NCBI RefSeq assembly: GCF_014193695.1
Contig: NZ_JACHZR010000003.1
Coordinates: forward strand, 620,001-684,000
Direction of reading: 5' to 3'
Length of the DNA: 64,000 nucleotides
DNA from: Rhizobium sp. BK316
Lineage (GTDB): Bacteria > Pseudomonadota > Alphaproteobacteria > Rhizobiales > Rhizobiaceae
In this document: positions 44,266 through 53,100 of the stretch, piece after piece
Position numbering within the stretch: the first letter of the stretch is position 1
Layout of the letters: each line of letters begins with the position of its first letter
Position numbers and translations under genes: made by a program
Notes under the pieces: generated by a model
What the model was told of the DNA's origin: nothing
The model's input: the letters and a program-made list of their open reading frames with translations, nothing else
The model's database searches: none

Positions 44266-46296
44266 TCAGTCCTTATTGTTGAGGCTGCTCAGCGGCTTCT
44301 TCAGGATGCTATCGCGCAGCGACATGCCGCCCTCGCGGCGTGGCGGGGACGTCTGTTCGCCGAAGGCCGGCTTTGGCTGCTCGTCGCGGCGCATTTCGCG
44401 GCGCAGTGCTTCCAGGCGCGCGTCGATGGAGGTCTGCGGCGAGAGCGGCGGGGGCTCAGGATGCGGCGCGCGGCTCTGCGGCAGCAGGGCGGGGCGATAG
44501 GGTTCGAGCGGCGCCTCTGCCGATGGAGCGGCATAGGGTTGATCGGCGGCTTCATCGGCGAAGTCGTCTTCCGGCTCGTAACTGTCTGCCATCGCTGCAC
44601 TGTAGCTCTGCTGGAAGGTGGAGATATCGGGGCCTGCTGTGATCGCCCGCATGCGGGTAACGATGCGGCGCAGGTCGACCGTATCGGGATCTTCCTCGGC
44701 ATGTTTGCTGGTGGCGCTGTGGGCCTTCGGCAGCAGGTTTTCATCGACGCGCAGGAAGCGCATGCGCATCGGCACCCGGATCGCTTCGCCGAAGGCGATT
44801 GCTTCTCCGTTGCCGATCGAGGAGATGAAGCTCGTCGTCGAGATCGAGGAGTTGGGAATGGCCGAGCGGATGATTTCCTGGTCGCGATCGTTGGCAAGGC
44901 GCATGGCAAACAGCGTCGAACACTGCGACAGGATCGTCTGGTCGAGTTCGCCGGGGCGCTGGGTGATGATGCCGAGCGAGACGCCGTATTTGCGGCCTTC
45001 CTTGGCAATGCGGGCGATGGCCTGGCGGGTCGGAACGAAGCCGAGGTTCGGATCCGACGGGATATAGCGGTGGGCCTCTTCACAGACGACCAGCATATGA
45101 ATGGCGCCTTCGCTCCAGAGCGCGATTTCGAAGGCCATGCGGCAGAGCACCGAAGCGACGGAGTTGACGACTTCGGAGGGGATGCCGGCGAGCTGGAAGG
45201 TGCAGATCGGCCTGTTGTCGCCGGGAATGCGGAAGATCTGCGCGATCGTCTCCGTGATCGTGTCGCTGATCGTATTGCTGGAGAACATGAAGTGATAGCG
45301 CGGATCGTTGATCGCGGCGATGATGCGCATCTTCAGCGAGCGCAGGAACGGCTTTTCAGCGCGGCCTTCCAGCCTGCCGATGCGCTCATCGATAAGGGCG
45401 AGCAGATCGGCGATGCGGTAGGGCACCGGTGTATCGGCCGTGATCGAACTCTTTTCTGTCTGGCGGCGCACCAGCGAACTGTCGCTGCCGCGGAAGGCGC
45501 GTTTGGCTTCCGGCAGGATGTCGCGCAGCATGTCGAGCTCTTCCGGCACCGGCGGGCGACCGCGGAAGACGACCTCGGCGAATTCTTCGAGCCGCATCAG
45601 CCAGAAGGGCAGATCGAGCGTATCCGTATCGATGGTGACGGCGTGCTTGGGAAAAGCCGCGGCAAATTCGTTGTGCGGATCGAGGATGAGCACGCGCAGC
45701 TTCGGATCGGCCTCGATCGCCTTGTGCAACAGCAGCGAGACGGCGGTCGACTTGCCGACGCCGGTCGAGCCGACGACGGCGAAATGTTTCGACAGCATCG
45801 AGGGGACATGGATTGCCGCGTCGATGCTTTCATCCTGCGTGAGATTGCCGATGACGGCGGTGGCGCCCTTGCCGGCATCATAGATGCGCATGAGGTCGGC
45901 GGCGCGGATGCGGTGGGCGATGGCGCCGAGATAGGGGTAGCGCGAGATGCCGGTCGAGAATTCCTCGCGGCCATCGTCCTCGACGCGGACTTCGCCGAGC
46001 AGTTCCGTCTCGATGCGGAAGATATTGTCCTGGCCTTCGCCCCAGCCCTGGTTGCCGGTATTCATGGAATAGACGAGGGCGACGACGCGGTTCCTGCCGA
46101 CGCTGATCGAAATCAGCCGGCCGACGGACCATAATTCCGTGAGATCGGTGCCGCCAGATTCTGCCACGGCGGCGATGGTGGCGCGCGATCCGCTGCATGC
46201 AACGACACGCCCGAGAAACCGATTTCCCGGTGCGAGGCTGTCGCGGCGATCCTGCTCGCCTGCTTTGCCTGTCGTCATCATGTCGTTGTTGAGCAA
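44266..46296 (-). CDS. HerA-like ATPase (DUF87 family)
   Basis: A 676-residue HerA/FtsK-class ATPase. An N-terminal HAS-barrel (about 25-140) precedes the RecA-like core with Walker A GSTGVGKST (about 176-184), Walker B MLVVCEEAHRYIP and the arginine-finger region FVPTRQAIARIAKEGRKYGVSLGIITQRP. The last roughly 130 residues are Pro/Ala-rich and probably disordered. HerA enzymes form hexamers that translocate DNA, in archaea with NurA; no NurA-like nuclease is adjacent. It starts with TTG at 46296 behind GGGAG. Its role in bacteria is unclear (DNA repair or segregation, inferred). Confidence 0.88.
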   Translation of the reverse strand: MLNNDMMTTGKAGEQDRRDSLAPGNRFLGRVVACSGSRATIAAVAESGGTDLTELWSVGRLISISVGRNRVVALVYSMNTGNQGWGEGQDNIFRIETELLGEVRVEDDGREEFSTGISRYPYLGAIAHRIRAADLMRIYDAGKGATAVIGNLTQDESIDAAIHVPSMLSKHFAVVGSTGVGKSTAVSLLLHKAIEADPKLRVLILDPHNEFAAAFPKHAVTIDTDTLDLPFWLMRLEEFAEVVFRGRPPVPEELDMLRDILPEAKRAFRGSDSSLVRRQTEKSSITADTPVPYRIADLLALIDERIGRLEGRAEKPFLRSLKMRIIAAINDPRYHFMFSSNTISDTITETIAQIFRIPGDNRPICTFQLAGIPSEVVNSVASVLCRMAFEIALWSEGAIHMLVVCEEAHRYIPSDPNLGFVPTRQAIARIAKEGRKYGVSLGIITQRPGELDQTILSQCSTLFAMRLANDRDQEIIRSAIPNSSISTTSFISSIGNGEAIAFGEAIRVPMRMRFLRVDENLLPKAHSATSKHAEEDPDTVDLRRIVTRMRAITAGPDISTFQQSYSAAMADSYEPEDDFADEAADQPYAAPSAEAPLEPYRPALLPQSRAPHPEPPPLSPQTSIDARLEALRREMRRDEQPKPAFGEQTSPPRREGGMSLRDSILKKPLSSLNNKD

Positions 46297-46424
46297 AGGG
46301 TTACTCCCTGCATTAACGGACAGGATATAACCGATCCTTTAACAAATCCTTCAGCCGCAGAATTGGACGGCCCATCGGACGGTGGGGCGGTTGACGGGCT
46401 TCCGATTTTTTATTGCGGAATGCG

Positions 46425-46453
46425 TTGACGCTGCGAAATTTTCTGTCTATCAC
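46425..46453 (+). promoter_or_regulatory. Probable ilv leader promoter
   Basis: TTGACG (46425-46430) and TATCAC (46448-46453) separated by 17 bp form a good -35/-10 pair. The predicted transcription start, about 7-9 bp after the -10, falls at or right beside the ATG of the leader peptide at 46462. Confidence 0.6.
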
Positions 46454-46461
46454 TTCCGCCC

Positions 46462-46518
46462 ATGACAATTTCGAACGTTCTTATCGTGGTGGGAAAGCGC
46501 ATGGGCAGGATGGTGTAA
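46462..46518 (+). CDS. ilvL: ilv leader peptide
   Basis: An 18-residue frame, MTISNVLIVVGKRMGRMV, ending in TAA. Six of its first ten residues are Ile, Val or Leu (I3, V6, L7, I8, V9, V10), and Val18 comes just before the stop. It lies between a sigma-70-like promoter and a hairpin-terminator pair, 118 bp before ilvI. No Shine-Dalgarno sequence precedes the ATG, and the expected transcription start is at the ATG itself, so translation may be leaderless. Stalling at these codons when branched-chain aminoacyl-tRNAs are scarce would favour the antiterminator. Confidence 0.85.
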   Translation: MTISNVLIVVGKRMGRMV

Positions 46519-46574
46519 CCATCCGGCGATAGCCACCCATGCGCTAGACGAAGGCTCCTCGGGGGCCTTTTTTT
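46497..46574 (+). promoter_or_regulatory. Transcription attenuator upstream of ilvI
   Basis: Two structures follow the Ile/Val/Leu codons. The first is a long hairpin: 9-bp stem GCGCATGGG (46497-46505) with CCCATGCGC (46536-46544), plus an inner GGATGG/CCATCC stem (46508-46513 with 46519-46524) whose loop holds the leader stop codon. The second is a terminator: AAGGCTCC (46551-46558) with GGGGCCTT (46562-46569) running into seven T residues. This is the classic pause-hairpin plus terminator order. The antiterminator pairing was not resolved by eye. Confidence 0.85.
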
Positions 46575-46636
46575 ATGCCCGAAATCAGGGTTTCCGACCA
46601 CAAACTCAAATCCTCAGCATCAAACGGAACAGACAC

Positions 46637-48430
46637 ATGGCGAGCACGGACAATCAGGCGGACAGCAATCGGATGACGGGAGCGGAAATCGTTCTGCGTG
46701 CGCTGAAGGATAATGGCGTCGAGCACATCTTCGGCTATCCCGGCGGTGCCGTTCTGCCGATCTATGACGAGATCTTCCAGCAGGAGGAGGTCAAGCACAT
46801 CCTCGTTCGCCATGAGCAGGGGGCCGGCCATGCGGCCGAAGGTTATGCCCGCTCGACCGGCAAGGTCGGCGTCATGCTGGTGACCTCTGGTCCCGGTGCC
46901 ACCAATGCGGTTACGCCGCTGCAGGATGCGCTGATGGATTCCATTCCGCTCGTCTGCCTGACGGGGCAGGTTCCGACCTCGCTCATCGGTTCGGACGCCT
47001 TTCAGGAATGCGATACCGTCGGCATCACGCGCCCCTGCACCAAGCACAACTGGCTGGTCAAGGATGTCAACGAGCTCGCCGCCGTCATCCATGAAGCCTT
47101 CCGGATTGCGCAGTCGGGCCGTCCTGGCCCCGTCGTTGTCGATATCCCGAAGGATGTTCAGTTCGCCACAGGCACCTACACGCCGCCGGCCGATCACGCG
47201 ATCCAGAAGAGCTACCAGCCGAAGATCCAGGGCGACCTAAACCAGATCCATGCAGCAATCGAAATGATGGCGAATGCCCGGCGGCCGATCTTCTATACCG
47301 GTGGTGGCGTCATCAATTCCGGTCCGGAAGCCTCCCGCATGCTGCGCGAGCTGGTCGAGCTCACAGATTTCCCGATCACCTCGACGCTGATGGGTCTCGG
47401 CGCCTATCCGGCATCCGGCAAGAACTGGCTGAAGATGCTCGGCATGCACGGCTCCTACGAGGCCAACATGGCGATGCATGATTGCGACGTCATGGTCTGC
47501 ATCGGCGCCCGCTTCGACGACCGGATCACCGGCCGCCTGAACGCCTTCTCGCCGAACTCGAAGAAGATCCATATCGATATCGACCCGTCTTCGATCAACA
47601 AGAACGTTCGCGTCGATCTCGGCATCCGCGGCGATGTCGGCCATATCCTGGAAGATATGATCCGCCTGTGGCGGGCGCTGCCGAAGAAGCCGGAAAAGAA
47701 CCGTCTCGATGCATGGTGGGGCGATATCGCCCGCTGGCGCGCGCGCAATTCCTTCGCCTATACTAGGAGCAGCGACGTTATCATGCCGCAATATGCGCTG
47801 GAGCGTCTCTTTGCCCTGACAAAGGACCGCGACACCTACATCACGACGGAAGTCGGCCAGCACCAGATGTGGGCGGCCCAGTTCTTCGGCTTCGAACAGC
47901 CGAACCGCTGGATGACCTCGGGGGGGCTCGGCACGATGGGTTACGGCCTGCCGGCAGCGCTCGGCGTGCAGATCGCCCATCCGGAAAGCCTCGTCATCGA
48001 CATTGCCGGCGATGCCTCGATCCAGATGTGCATCCAGGAAATGTCGGCGGCGATCCAGCACAATGCGCCGATCAAGATCTTCATCATGAACAACCAGTAC
48101 ATGGGCATGGTGCGCCAGTGGCAGCAGCTCCTGCACGGGAACCGGCTGTCCAACTCCTACACGGAGGCGATGCCCGACTTCGTGAAGCTCGCCGAAGCCT
48201 ATGGCGCGGTCGGCCTGCGCTGTGAAAAGCCTGACGATCTCGATGCGACCATCCAGGAGATGATCGACGTCAAGAAGCCCGTCATCTTCGATTGCCGCGT
48301 CGCCAATCTCGCCAACTGCTTCCCGATGATCCCCTCGGGCAAGGCTCATAACGAAATGTTGCTGCCGGACGAAGCCACGGACGAAGCGGTCGCCAATGCG
48401 ATCGACGCCAAGGGCCGTCAGCTCGTATAA
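46637..48430 (+). CDS. ilvI: Acetolactate synthase large subunit
   Basis: A 597-residue thiamine-diphosphate enzyme that condenses pyruvate with pyruvate or 2-oxobutyrate, the first common step in valine, leucine and isoleucine synthesis. The catalytic Glu is in LVRHEQGAGHAAEGYAR. The ThDP/Mg motif is GDASIQMCIQEMSAAIQHNAPIKIFIMNN. The FAD-binding middle domain includes RFDDRITGRLNAFSP. The ATG has GGAA upstream. It is co-transcribed with ilvH 24 bp downstream and controlled by the leader-peptide attenuator. Confidence 0.97.
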   Translation: MASTDNQADSNRMTGAEIVLRALKDNGVEHIFGYPGGAVLPIYDEIFQQEEVKHILVRHEQGAGHAAEGYARSTGKVGVMLVTSGPGATNAVTPLQDALMDSIPLVCLTGQVPTSLIGSDAFQECDTVGITRPCTKHNWLVKDVNELAAVIHEAFRIAQSGRPGPVVVDIPKDVQFATGTYTPPADHAIQKSYQPKIQGDLNQIHAAIEMMANARRPIFYTGGGVINSGPEASRMLRELVELTDFPITSTLMGLGAYPASGKNWLKMLGMHGSYEANMAMHDCDVMVCIGARFDDRITGRLNAFSPNSKKIHIDIDPSSINKNVRVDLGIRGDVGHILEDMIRLWRALPKKPEKNRLDAWWGDIARWRARNSFAYTRSSDVIMPQYALERLFALTKDRDTYITTEVGQHQMWAAQFFGFEQPNRWMTSGGLGTMGYGLPAALGVQIAHPESLVIDIAGDASIQMCIQEMSAAIQHNAPIKIFIMNNQYMGMVRQWQQLLHGNRLSNSYTEAMPDFVKLAEAYGAVGLRCEKPDDLDATIQEMIDVKKPVIFDCRVANLANCFPMIPSGKAHNEMLLPDEATDEAVANAIDAKGRQLV

Positions 48431-48454
48431 CAATCAGGTAGGAAACCCAGGATC

Positions 48455-49027
48455 ATGAACGCACACCTTCAACCGACCGGCTCTGCCTACTTCATCTCGC
48501 CGGAAACGGCAGCCGTCGAGAGCCATACGCTCTCGGTGCTCGTCGATAACGAGCCGGGCGTGCTCGCCCGCGTCATCGGCCTGTTTTCCGGTCGCGGCTA
48601 CAATATCGAAAGCCTCACGGTTTCGGAGACGGAGCATGCGGCGCACCTGTCGCGCATTACCGTCGTCACCCGCGGCACGCCGCAGGTGCTGGAGCAGATT
48701 AAGGCGCAACTCGAGCGCATCGTGCCGGTGCACCGGGTAGTAGACCTGACGGTACGTGCCCGCGAACTCGGCCAGGACCGGCCGATCGAGCGGGAAGTGG
48801 CGTTGCTCAAGGTGATCGGCAATGGCGAGACGCGTGCCGAAACGCTGCGCCTTGCCGACGCCTTCCACGCCAAGGTGGTGGATGCGACGGTCGACCACTT
48901 CATTCTGGAGATTACCGGCAAGTCCTCGAAGATCGACCAGTTCATCGCGATCATGAAGCCGCTCGGCCTCATCGAAGTCTGCCGCACCGGCATTGCGGCG
49001 ATGAACCGCGGCGCGCAGGGCATGTAA
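48455..49027 (+). CDS. ilvH: Acetolactate synthase small (regulatory) subunit
   Basis: A 190-residue regulatory subunit. The N-terminal ACT domain (about 25-100) reads HTLSVLVDNEPGVLARVIGLFSGRGYNIESLTVSETEH and binds valine for feedback inhibition. The C-terminal domain (EREVALLKVIGNGETRAETLRLADAFHAKVVDAT) stimulates the catalytic subunit. The first 20 residues extend beyond the E. coli start, which is usual for rhizobia. It is the second gene of the ilvIH operon. Confidence 0.97.
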   Translation: MNAHLQPTGSAYFISPETAAVESHTLSVLVDNEPGVLARVIGLFSGRGYNIESLTVSETEHAAHLSRITVVTRGTPQVLEQIKAQLERIVPVHRVVDLTVRARELGQDRPIEREVALLKVIGNGETRAETLRLADAFHAKVVDATVDHFILEITGKSSKIDQFIAIMKPLGLIEVCRTGIAAMNRGAQGM

Positions 49028-49083
49028 AGAGACATCCCGGGTATGTAAGGATTATGGCCCGGGCAGGTGATCACTCTTGTGTA

Positions 49084-49112
49084 TGCGGGCGTCGATCTGT
49101 CAGACGCCCGCA
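49084..49112. terminator. Stem-loop between ilvH and a convergent gene
   Basis: Perfect 10-bp inverted repeat TGCGGGCGTC/GACGCCCGCA (49084-49093 with 49103-49112, 9-nt loop). It touches the stop of the minus-strand hypothetical gene and lies 57 bp after ilvH, so it may serve both. There is no strong T-run on either side. Confidence 0.6.
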
Positions 49113-49586
49113 CTATCTGCGATCATTGATTTTCAACAATTCTGGTGCTGTCGACCGGTAGCTGATTGTCAGCTTTCCGAAGCGCGATGCGCTTCGCATT
49201 TCCAGTCCATTGGGCGCCTTCCCACGGCGAATATCGAAGGATGTTGGTGCCGCACCGAACCGGATGTAGCTCTTGCCGTTATCAAAAAAACATTCGGCTG
49301 GAGAACAGTCGATTGAGACTGTGTTGGAAAAGCCTTCATCCTCCTCAATGTGTATCTTGATCTGCATTTCGTCGTTGTCGCTGCGATAGATCACGCAATC
49401 CCGAGATCGCTCGCATCTGGTTTCCGCAGAGATTTTCGCGCCTCCTTCAGGAAGCAATATGTACCTGACCCTAAGCGCCTCATGCGTCAGGCCTTCGGCG
49501 AAGGTGACGTCGGGAACGAAACTGATCAGCATTGCGATACCGACCAGGAAATGACGGGAGAGCCGGAAACTTCGGTTGATGTTCAT
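49113..49586 (-). CDS. Hypothetical secreted protein
   Basis: A 157-residue protein I do not recognise. The N-terminus (RSFRLSRHFLVGIAMLISFVPDVTFA) looks like a Sec signal peptide with cleavage near residue 31. The mature part has two closely spaced Cys pairs (CERSRDC and CSPAEC), suggesting disulfides in the periplasm. Base composition is lower in GC than in flanking genes, hinting at later acquisition. The start at 49586 is tentative; a start five codons upstream is possible. Confidence 0.65.
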   Translation of the reverse strand: MNINRSFRLSRHFLVGIAMLISFVPDVTFAEGLTHEALRVRYILLPEGGAKISAETRCERSRDCVIYRSDNDEMQIKIHIEEDEGFSNTVSIDCSPAECFFDNGKSYIRFGAAPTSFDIRRGKAPNGLEMRSASRFGKLTISYRSTAPELLKINDRR

Positions 49587-49665
49587 CCGCGGCGACCACA
49601 ATCAGTGTTGAGGGCGATCGCTGGTTTGTTTCAGCTTTATGGCGAAATTCATGCCGCCACTGGCG

Positions 49666-50511
49666 CTAGAGCATCTCCAACGGCGTTTTCTTCGCCGGGG
49701 GCGGGAAGACCTCGTCGAGGGCTTCCCAGTCCTCGTCGGTAATGTCGAGGGAGACACAGCCGCGGTTTTCGCGGGCGCGCTCGATGTTCGACGTCTTGGG
49801 GATGACGAAGACACCGTCGCGTTCCAGCAGGAAAGCGAGCGCCAGTTGCGCCGGGGTCGCCTGATAGGCCTTGGCGATATGGATCAGGTCGGGATGGTGC
49901 AGGATGCGGCCCTGTTCGATCGGCGAATAGGCCATGATCGGGATGTTGCGGCCCTGGCACCAGGGCAGGAGATCGTATTCGATGCCGCGGCGGGCGAGAT
50001 TGTAGAGAACCTGATTGGCGGCGACATTCTGCCCGCCGGGCACAGAGAACAATTCCTGCATGTCGTCGGTATCGAAATTGGAGACGCCCCAGGCGCGGAT
50101 CTTGCCGGCGGCTTTCAGCGTCTCGAAGGCTTCGACAGTCTCGGTGAGCGGATAGTTGCCGCGCCAGTGCAGGAGATAAAGGTCGATGCGGTCGGTGCCG
50201 AGGCGCTCGAGGCTGCCTTCGCAGGCGGTGATCGTGCCGGTGCGACTGGCATTCCAGGGATAGACCTTGCTGACGATGAAGGTTTCGTCACGGCGGCCCT
50301 TGATTGCCTGTCCGACGATTTCTTCGGCGCCGCCGTCGCCGTACATTTCGGCGGTATCGATCATCGTCATGCCGAGATCGAGGCCGGCCTGGAGGCTTGC
50401 GATCTCTTGCTTCGCATGGCCGGCATCCTCGCCCATGCCCCAGGTGCCCTGGCCGAGCGCGGGGACTTCGGTGCCGTCGGGGAAGGTGATGGTGGGGATG
50501 GGGTCGTCCAT
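49666..50511 (-). CDS. Aldo/keto reductase
   Basis: A 281-residue NADP-dependent oxidoreductase of the AKR superfamily. Tetrad positions: Asp and Tyr in [18 protein letters not shown], Lys in [10 protein letters not shown], and His in [30 protein letters not shown] forms the cofactor-binding end. It resembles the 2,5-diketo-gluconate reductase / YeaE-like branch. The start at 50511 was chosen over an upstream frame because [28 protein letters not shown] is the family-like N-terminus. Single gene; substrate unknown. Confidence 0.92.
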   Translation of the reverse strand: MDDPIPTITFPDGTEVPALGQGTWGMGEDAGHAKQEIASLQAGLDLGMTMIDTAEMYGDGGAEEIVGQAIKGRRDETFIVSKVYPWNASRTGTITACEGSLERLGTDRIDLYLLHWRGNYPLTETVEAFETLKAAGKIRAWGVSNFDTDDMQELFSVPGGQNVAANQVLYNLARRGIEYDLLPWCQGRNIPIMAYSPIEQGRILHHPDLIHIAKAYQATPAQLALAFLLERDGVFVIPKTSNIERARENRGCVSLDITDEDWEALDEVFPPPAKKTPLEML

Positions 50512-50662
50512 GGCAGTTCTGGTCCTACAAGTGCTCAGCAGACTATCAGGTAATCCTGTCACCATGACAACAATGTTATGGCCGCTGTGGTTTAGGGCAG
50601 TTATGCTGACCTAAATCCAATAGACCGCCGCATCATCGACAAGCGCGGTGTGGGGAGGTTTC

Positions 50663-51256
50663 ATGCCGCTGGATACGTTTCTGGCACTGCTGCTTTTTGC
50701 CTTTACGACCTCGATCACGCCGGGGCCGAACAACATGATGCTCTTCACCTCGGGTGTGAACTTCGGCTTCCGCCGCACGATCCCGCATATGCTGGGCATC
50801 GGGGCGGGTTTCCTGTCTCTGCTGCTCGGCGTGGGGTTGGGGCTCGGCGCGCTGCTGCATACGGTGCCGGCGGTTTATATCGCGCTGAAATTTGCCGGCG
50901 GGGCCTATCTCGTCTGGATCGCCTGGAAGATCGCGACCTCGCGCTCCCTCAGCGAAGGCAAGAGCGGGGTGAAGCCCATGTCCTTTCTCGGCGCTACAGC
51001 TTTCCAGTGGGTCAATCCGAAGGCCTGGGTCATGGCGGTGACGGCCATGGCGACCTACACCAACCCGCAGCTCTATATGATCAGCGTGCTGCTCGTCGGC
51101 CTCGCCTTTGCGGCGGTCAACGTGCCCTCCGTTTCTACCTGGGCAGGCTTCGGCTCGGCGCTGCGTGAGTGGCTGTCCGACCCGGCGAGGCTCAAATGGT
51201 TCAATATCACGATGGCGGTGCTGCTCGTGCTCAGCCTCTGGCCGATGCTAAAATAG
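50663..51256 (+). CDS. LysE family amino-acid exporter
   Basis: A 197-residue inner-membrane protein with about six helices and the LysE/RhtB hallmark TSITPGPNNMMLFTSGVNFGFRRTIPHMLGIGAGF near the N-terminus and FQWVNPKAWVMAV in the middle. The family exports amino acids or related metabolites. The ATG at 50663 follows GGGGAGG with good spacing. Its last 9 bp overlap the end of the convergent DUF2269 gene. Confidence 0.92.
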   Translation: MPLDTFLALLLFAFTTSITPGPNNMMLFTSGVNFGFRRTIPHMLGIGAGFLSLLLGVGLGLGALLHTVPAVYIALKFAGGAYLVWIAWKIATSRSLSEGKSGVKPMSFLGATAFQWVNPKAWVMAVTAMATYTNPQLYMISVLLVGLAFAAVNVPSVSTWAGFGSALREWLSDPARLKWFNITMAVLLVLSLWPMLK

Positions 51257-51718
51257 CGTCGGCTTGATCAGCATCAACAAGAGAATGCCTGTTACCGCGA
51301 AGAAGGCCGGGAAGCCGAAGGCGAACCAGATGCGGTAGAGGCTGAAATAGGCCGGCGGCAGGGCCGTGCCCGCGGCGGCGGCGGTGCGCGCCAGATTGCG
51401 CAGCCGGATCTGGATCCAGACGACCGGCAGCCAGAAGATGCCGGTCACGACATAGAGCAACAGCGACAGCACAATCCAGCTTTCCGTCAGGTCCCAGCCG
51501 ATGATGCGGGCGAGAAGATAGCCTGTCACCGGCTGGAGGATGGCGGCTGTCGCCGTAAAGATCGTATCGGCGACGACGACAGTGCCGGCGACGTGTGCGA
51601 TCAGCGCGGGTTCGCGGGTGCGGTGGGCCATCACCATGAAGAAGGCGATGCCGGCACCGGTGCCGAAGAGCACGGTTGCGCCGACCACATGGGCAAGAAG
51701 CAGCAGCTCGGCGAGCAT
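51248..51718 (-). CDS. DUF2269 family membrane protein
   Basis: A 156-residue integral membrane protein with four hydrophobic helices and the DUF2269 pattern LLLAHVVGATVLFGTGAGIAFFMVMAHRT and LQPVTGYLLARIIGWDLTESWIVLSLLLYVVTGIFWLPVVWIQIRLR. Function unknown. Its ATG shares one base with the stop codon of the upstream SDR-DoxX gene (TGATG), so the two are translationally coupled and probably act together in the membrane. Confidence 0.87.
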   Translation of the reverse strand: MLAELLLLAHVVGATVLFGTGAGIAFFMVMAHRTREPALIAHVAGTVVVADTIFTATAAILQPVTGYLLARIIGWDLTESWIVLSLLLYVVTGIFWLPVVWIQIRLRNLARTAAAAGTALPPAYFSLYRIWFAFGFPAFFAVTGILLLMLIKPTLF

Positions 51719-53001
51719 CAGCGTTCATCCAGAATGGCAAGGGCTGCCAGCGCCAGCAGCAGGGACGGCAGCACCTTGACGAGCGGGCCGAGCGGATCGA
51801 GCCAGAGGGCGGGCTTCAGCACCGTGCCGCCCAGGAGATAGACGAGCGAGACGGCGAGCATGCCGATGATGGCGCGGCGAGCAAAGGGTCGGAAGAGCAC
51901 AGCGGCGCCGAGCGCCATATCGATCAGACAGGTTGTCATCGTCAACGCCATCGCGGCACTCAAGGGCATCAAGGGCAGGAAGTGGGCGCTCGCCTGGCTC
52001 GGAGCCAGAAGCGGGATCAGGCCAGAGAGAAGCCAAAAGAGCGACAGGCCGGCAATGATGGGCGCCTTCAGCAGATAGAGGCGAGCGAACCACAAGTCCT
52101 GAACGCCCGAGGGATTGGCGGCGAGCGTTGCGGCGGCCGAGAGTGCGGGAAGGCCTGACGGCGTCCGGCGGTTCATGCTGACACCTTCGGACATGACGGT
52201 CATGGCGGTGGAGCGCAGCGGCGAGCGCCAGCCGAGATGGCCGGCGATATCGGCAAGCCATGTGACCGGCCTTGCCAGCGCCGGTGGGACGGAAAGGACC
52301 GGAGCATCCGGCAGGCCGAGCCAAGCGCGGTGCAGCCTGACGAGATCAGCGAGCGTGTGCCGCTCTTCGGCGGCCAGTTCGATATCGCTGCCGGAGGGCA
52401 GCGTTCCGGAGATTGCGGCTGAGACTGCGGCGGCGACATCTTCGGCGGCGACGGTTTCGACTGGGCTATCGGCATGGATGAGCGGCAGGGCAAGCGGGAA
52501 GGATGAGAGTGCGCGCAGAAGTGCGGTGCCGCCATGGGCGTTGCGGCCGAGCACGAGGGACGGACGGACGATGACGTAAGGCAGGCCGGATGCCGCAAGC
52601 GCCATATCGGCGGCGCGCTTGGTGGCGAGGAAGGGCAGGTCGCTGCCGGCGCCATCCGTTCGGGCGGAGATCTGGACGATGAGCGTCACGCCGGCCGGTT
52701 TCGCCGCTTGCTGAAGCGCGATCATTGCGCGTTGCTGGGTGGCTGCGAGATTGTCTGAAAGACCGTCCTGGAGGGCGCCGGCACTGTTGACGACCACGTG
52801 CTGGCCTTCCAGCACGGAGGCCCAGTCGGCCACATTGGTCATCTTCTCCAGGTCGGCCAGGATCCAGCGGATAGCGGGCTGGCGAACCCGCGCCCGGTCG
52901 GGATTGCGGGCAAGCCCAGTCACTGCGTAGCCGTCCGCAAGCAACCGTGCTGCGATCGCCGAGCCGATGAAGCCTGTGGCACCGAGAATCAGGATGTTCA
53001 T
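51718..53001 (-). CDS. SDR-DoxX fusion protein
   Basis: A 427-residue two-domain protein. The N-terminal part (about 1-280) is an extended/atypical SDR with Rossmann motif ILGATGFIGSAIAARL, NAD(P)-contacting GLARNPDRAR and VRPSLVLGRN. The C-terminal part (about 300-427) is a DoxX-like four-helix membrane domain (LYLLKAPIIAGLSLFWLLSGLIPLL onward). The combination suggests a membrane-tethered NAD(P)-dependent enzyme or sensor. It is coupled to the DUF2269 gene. The function is not established. Confidence 0.88.
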   Translation of the reverse strand: MNILILGATGFIGSAIAARLLADGYAVTGLARNPDRARVRQPAIRWILADLEKMTNVADWASVLEGQHVVVNSAGALQDGLSDNLAATQQRAMIALQQAAKPAGVTLIVQISARTDGAGSDLPFLATKRAADMALAASGLPYVIVRPSLVLGRNAHGGTALLRALSSFPLALPLIHADSPVETVAAEDVAAAVSAAISGTLPSGSDIELAAEERHTLADLVRLHRAWLGLPDAPVLSVPPALARPVTWLADIAGHLGWRSPLRSTAMTVMSEGVSMNRRTPSGLPALSAAATLAANPSGVQDLWFARLYLLKAPIIAGLSLFWLLSGLIPLLAPSQASAHFLPLMPLSAAMALTMTTCLIDMALGAAVLFRPFARRAIIGMLAVSLVYLLGGTVLKPALWLDPLGPLVKVLPSLLLALAALAILDER

Positions 53002-53100
53002 AGTGAGAGACTACCGAAAAACGGCATATCGAGCAGGGGGCGGCCATATAACGCCCGCGTATCGCTTGCAAGAAACGGTCTTGCTTTCATGCCCGATAGC

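Noticed and set aside
44461-46134. 557-residue plus-strand frame opposite the HerA-like gene
   Set aside because: Antisense to a gene with clear ATPase motifs; only a composition effect.
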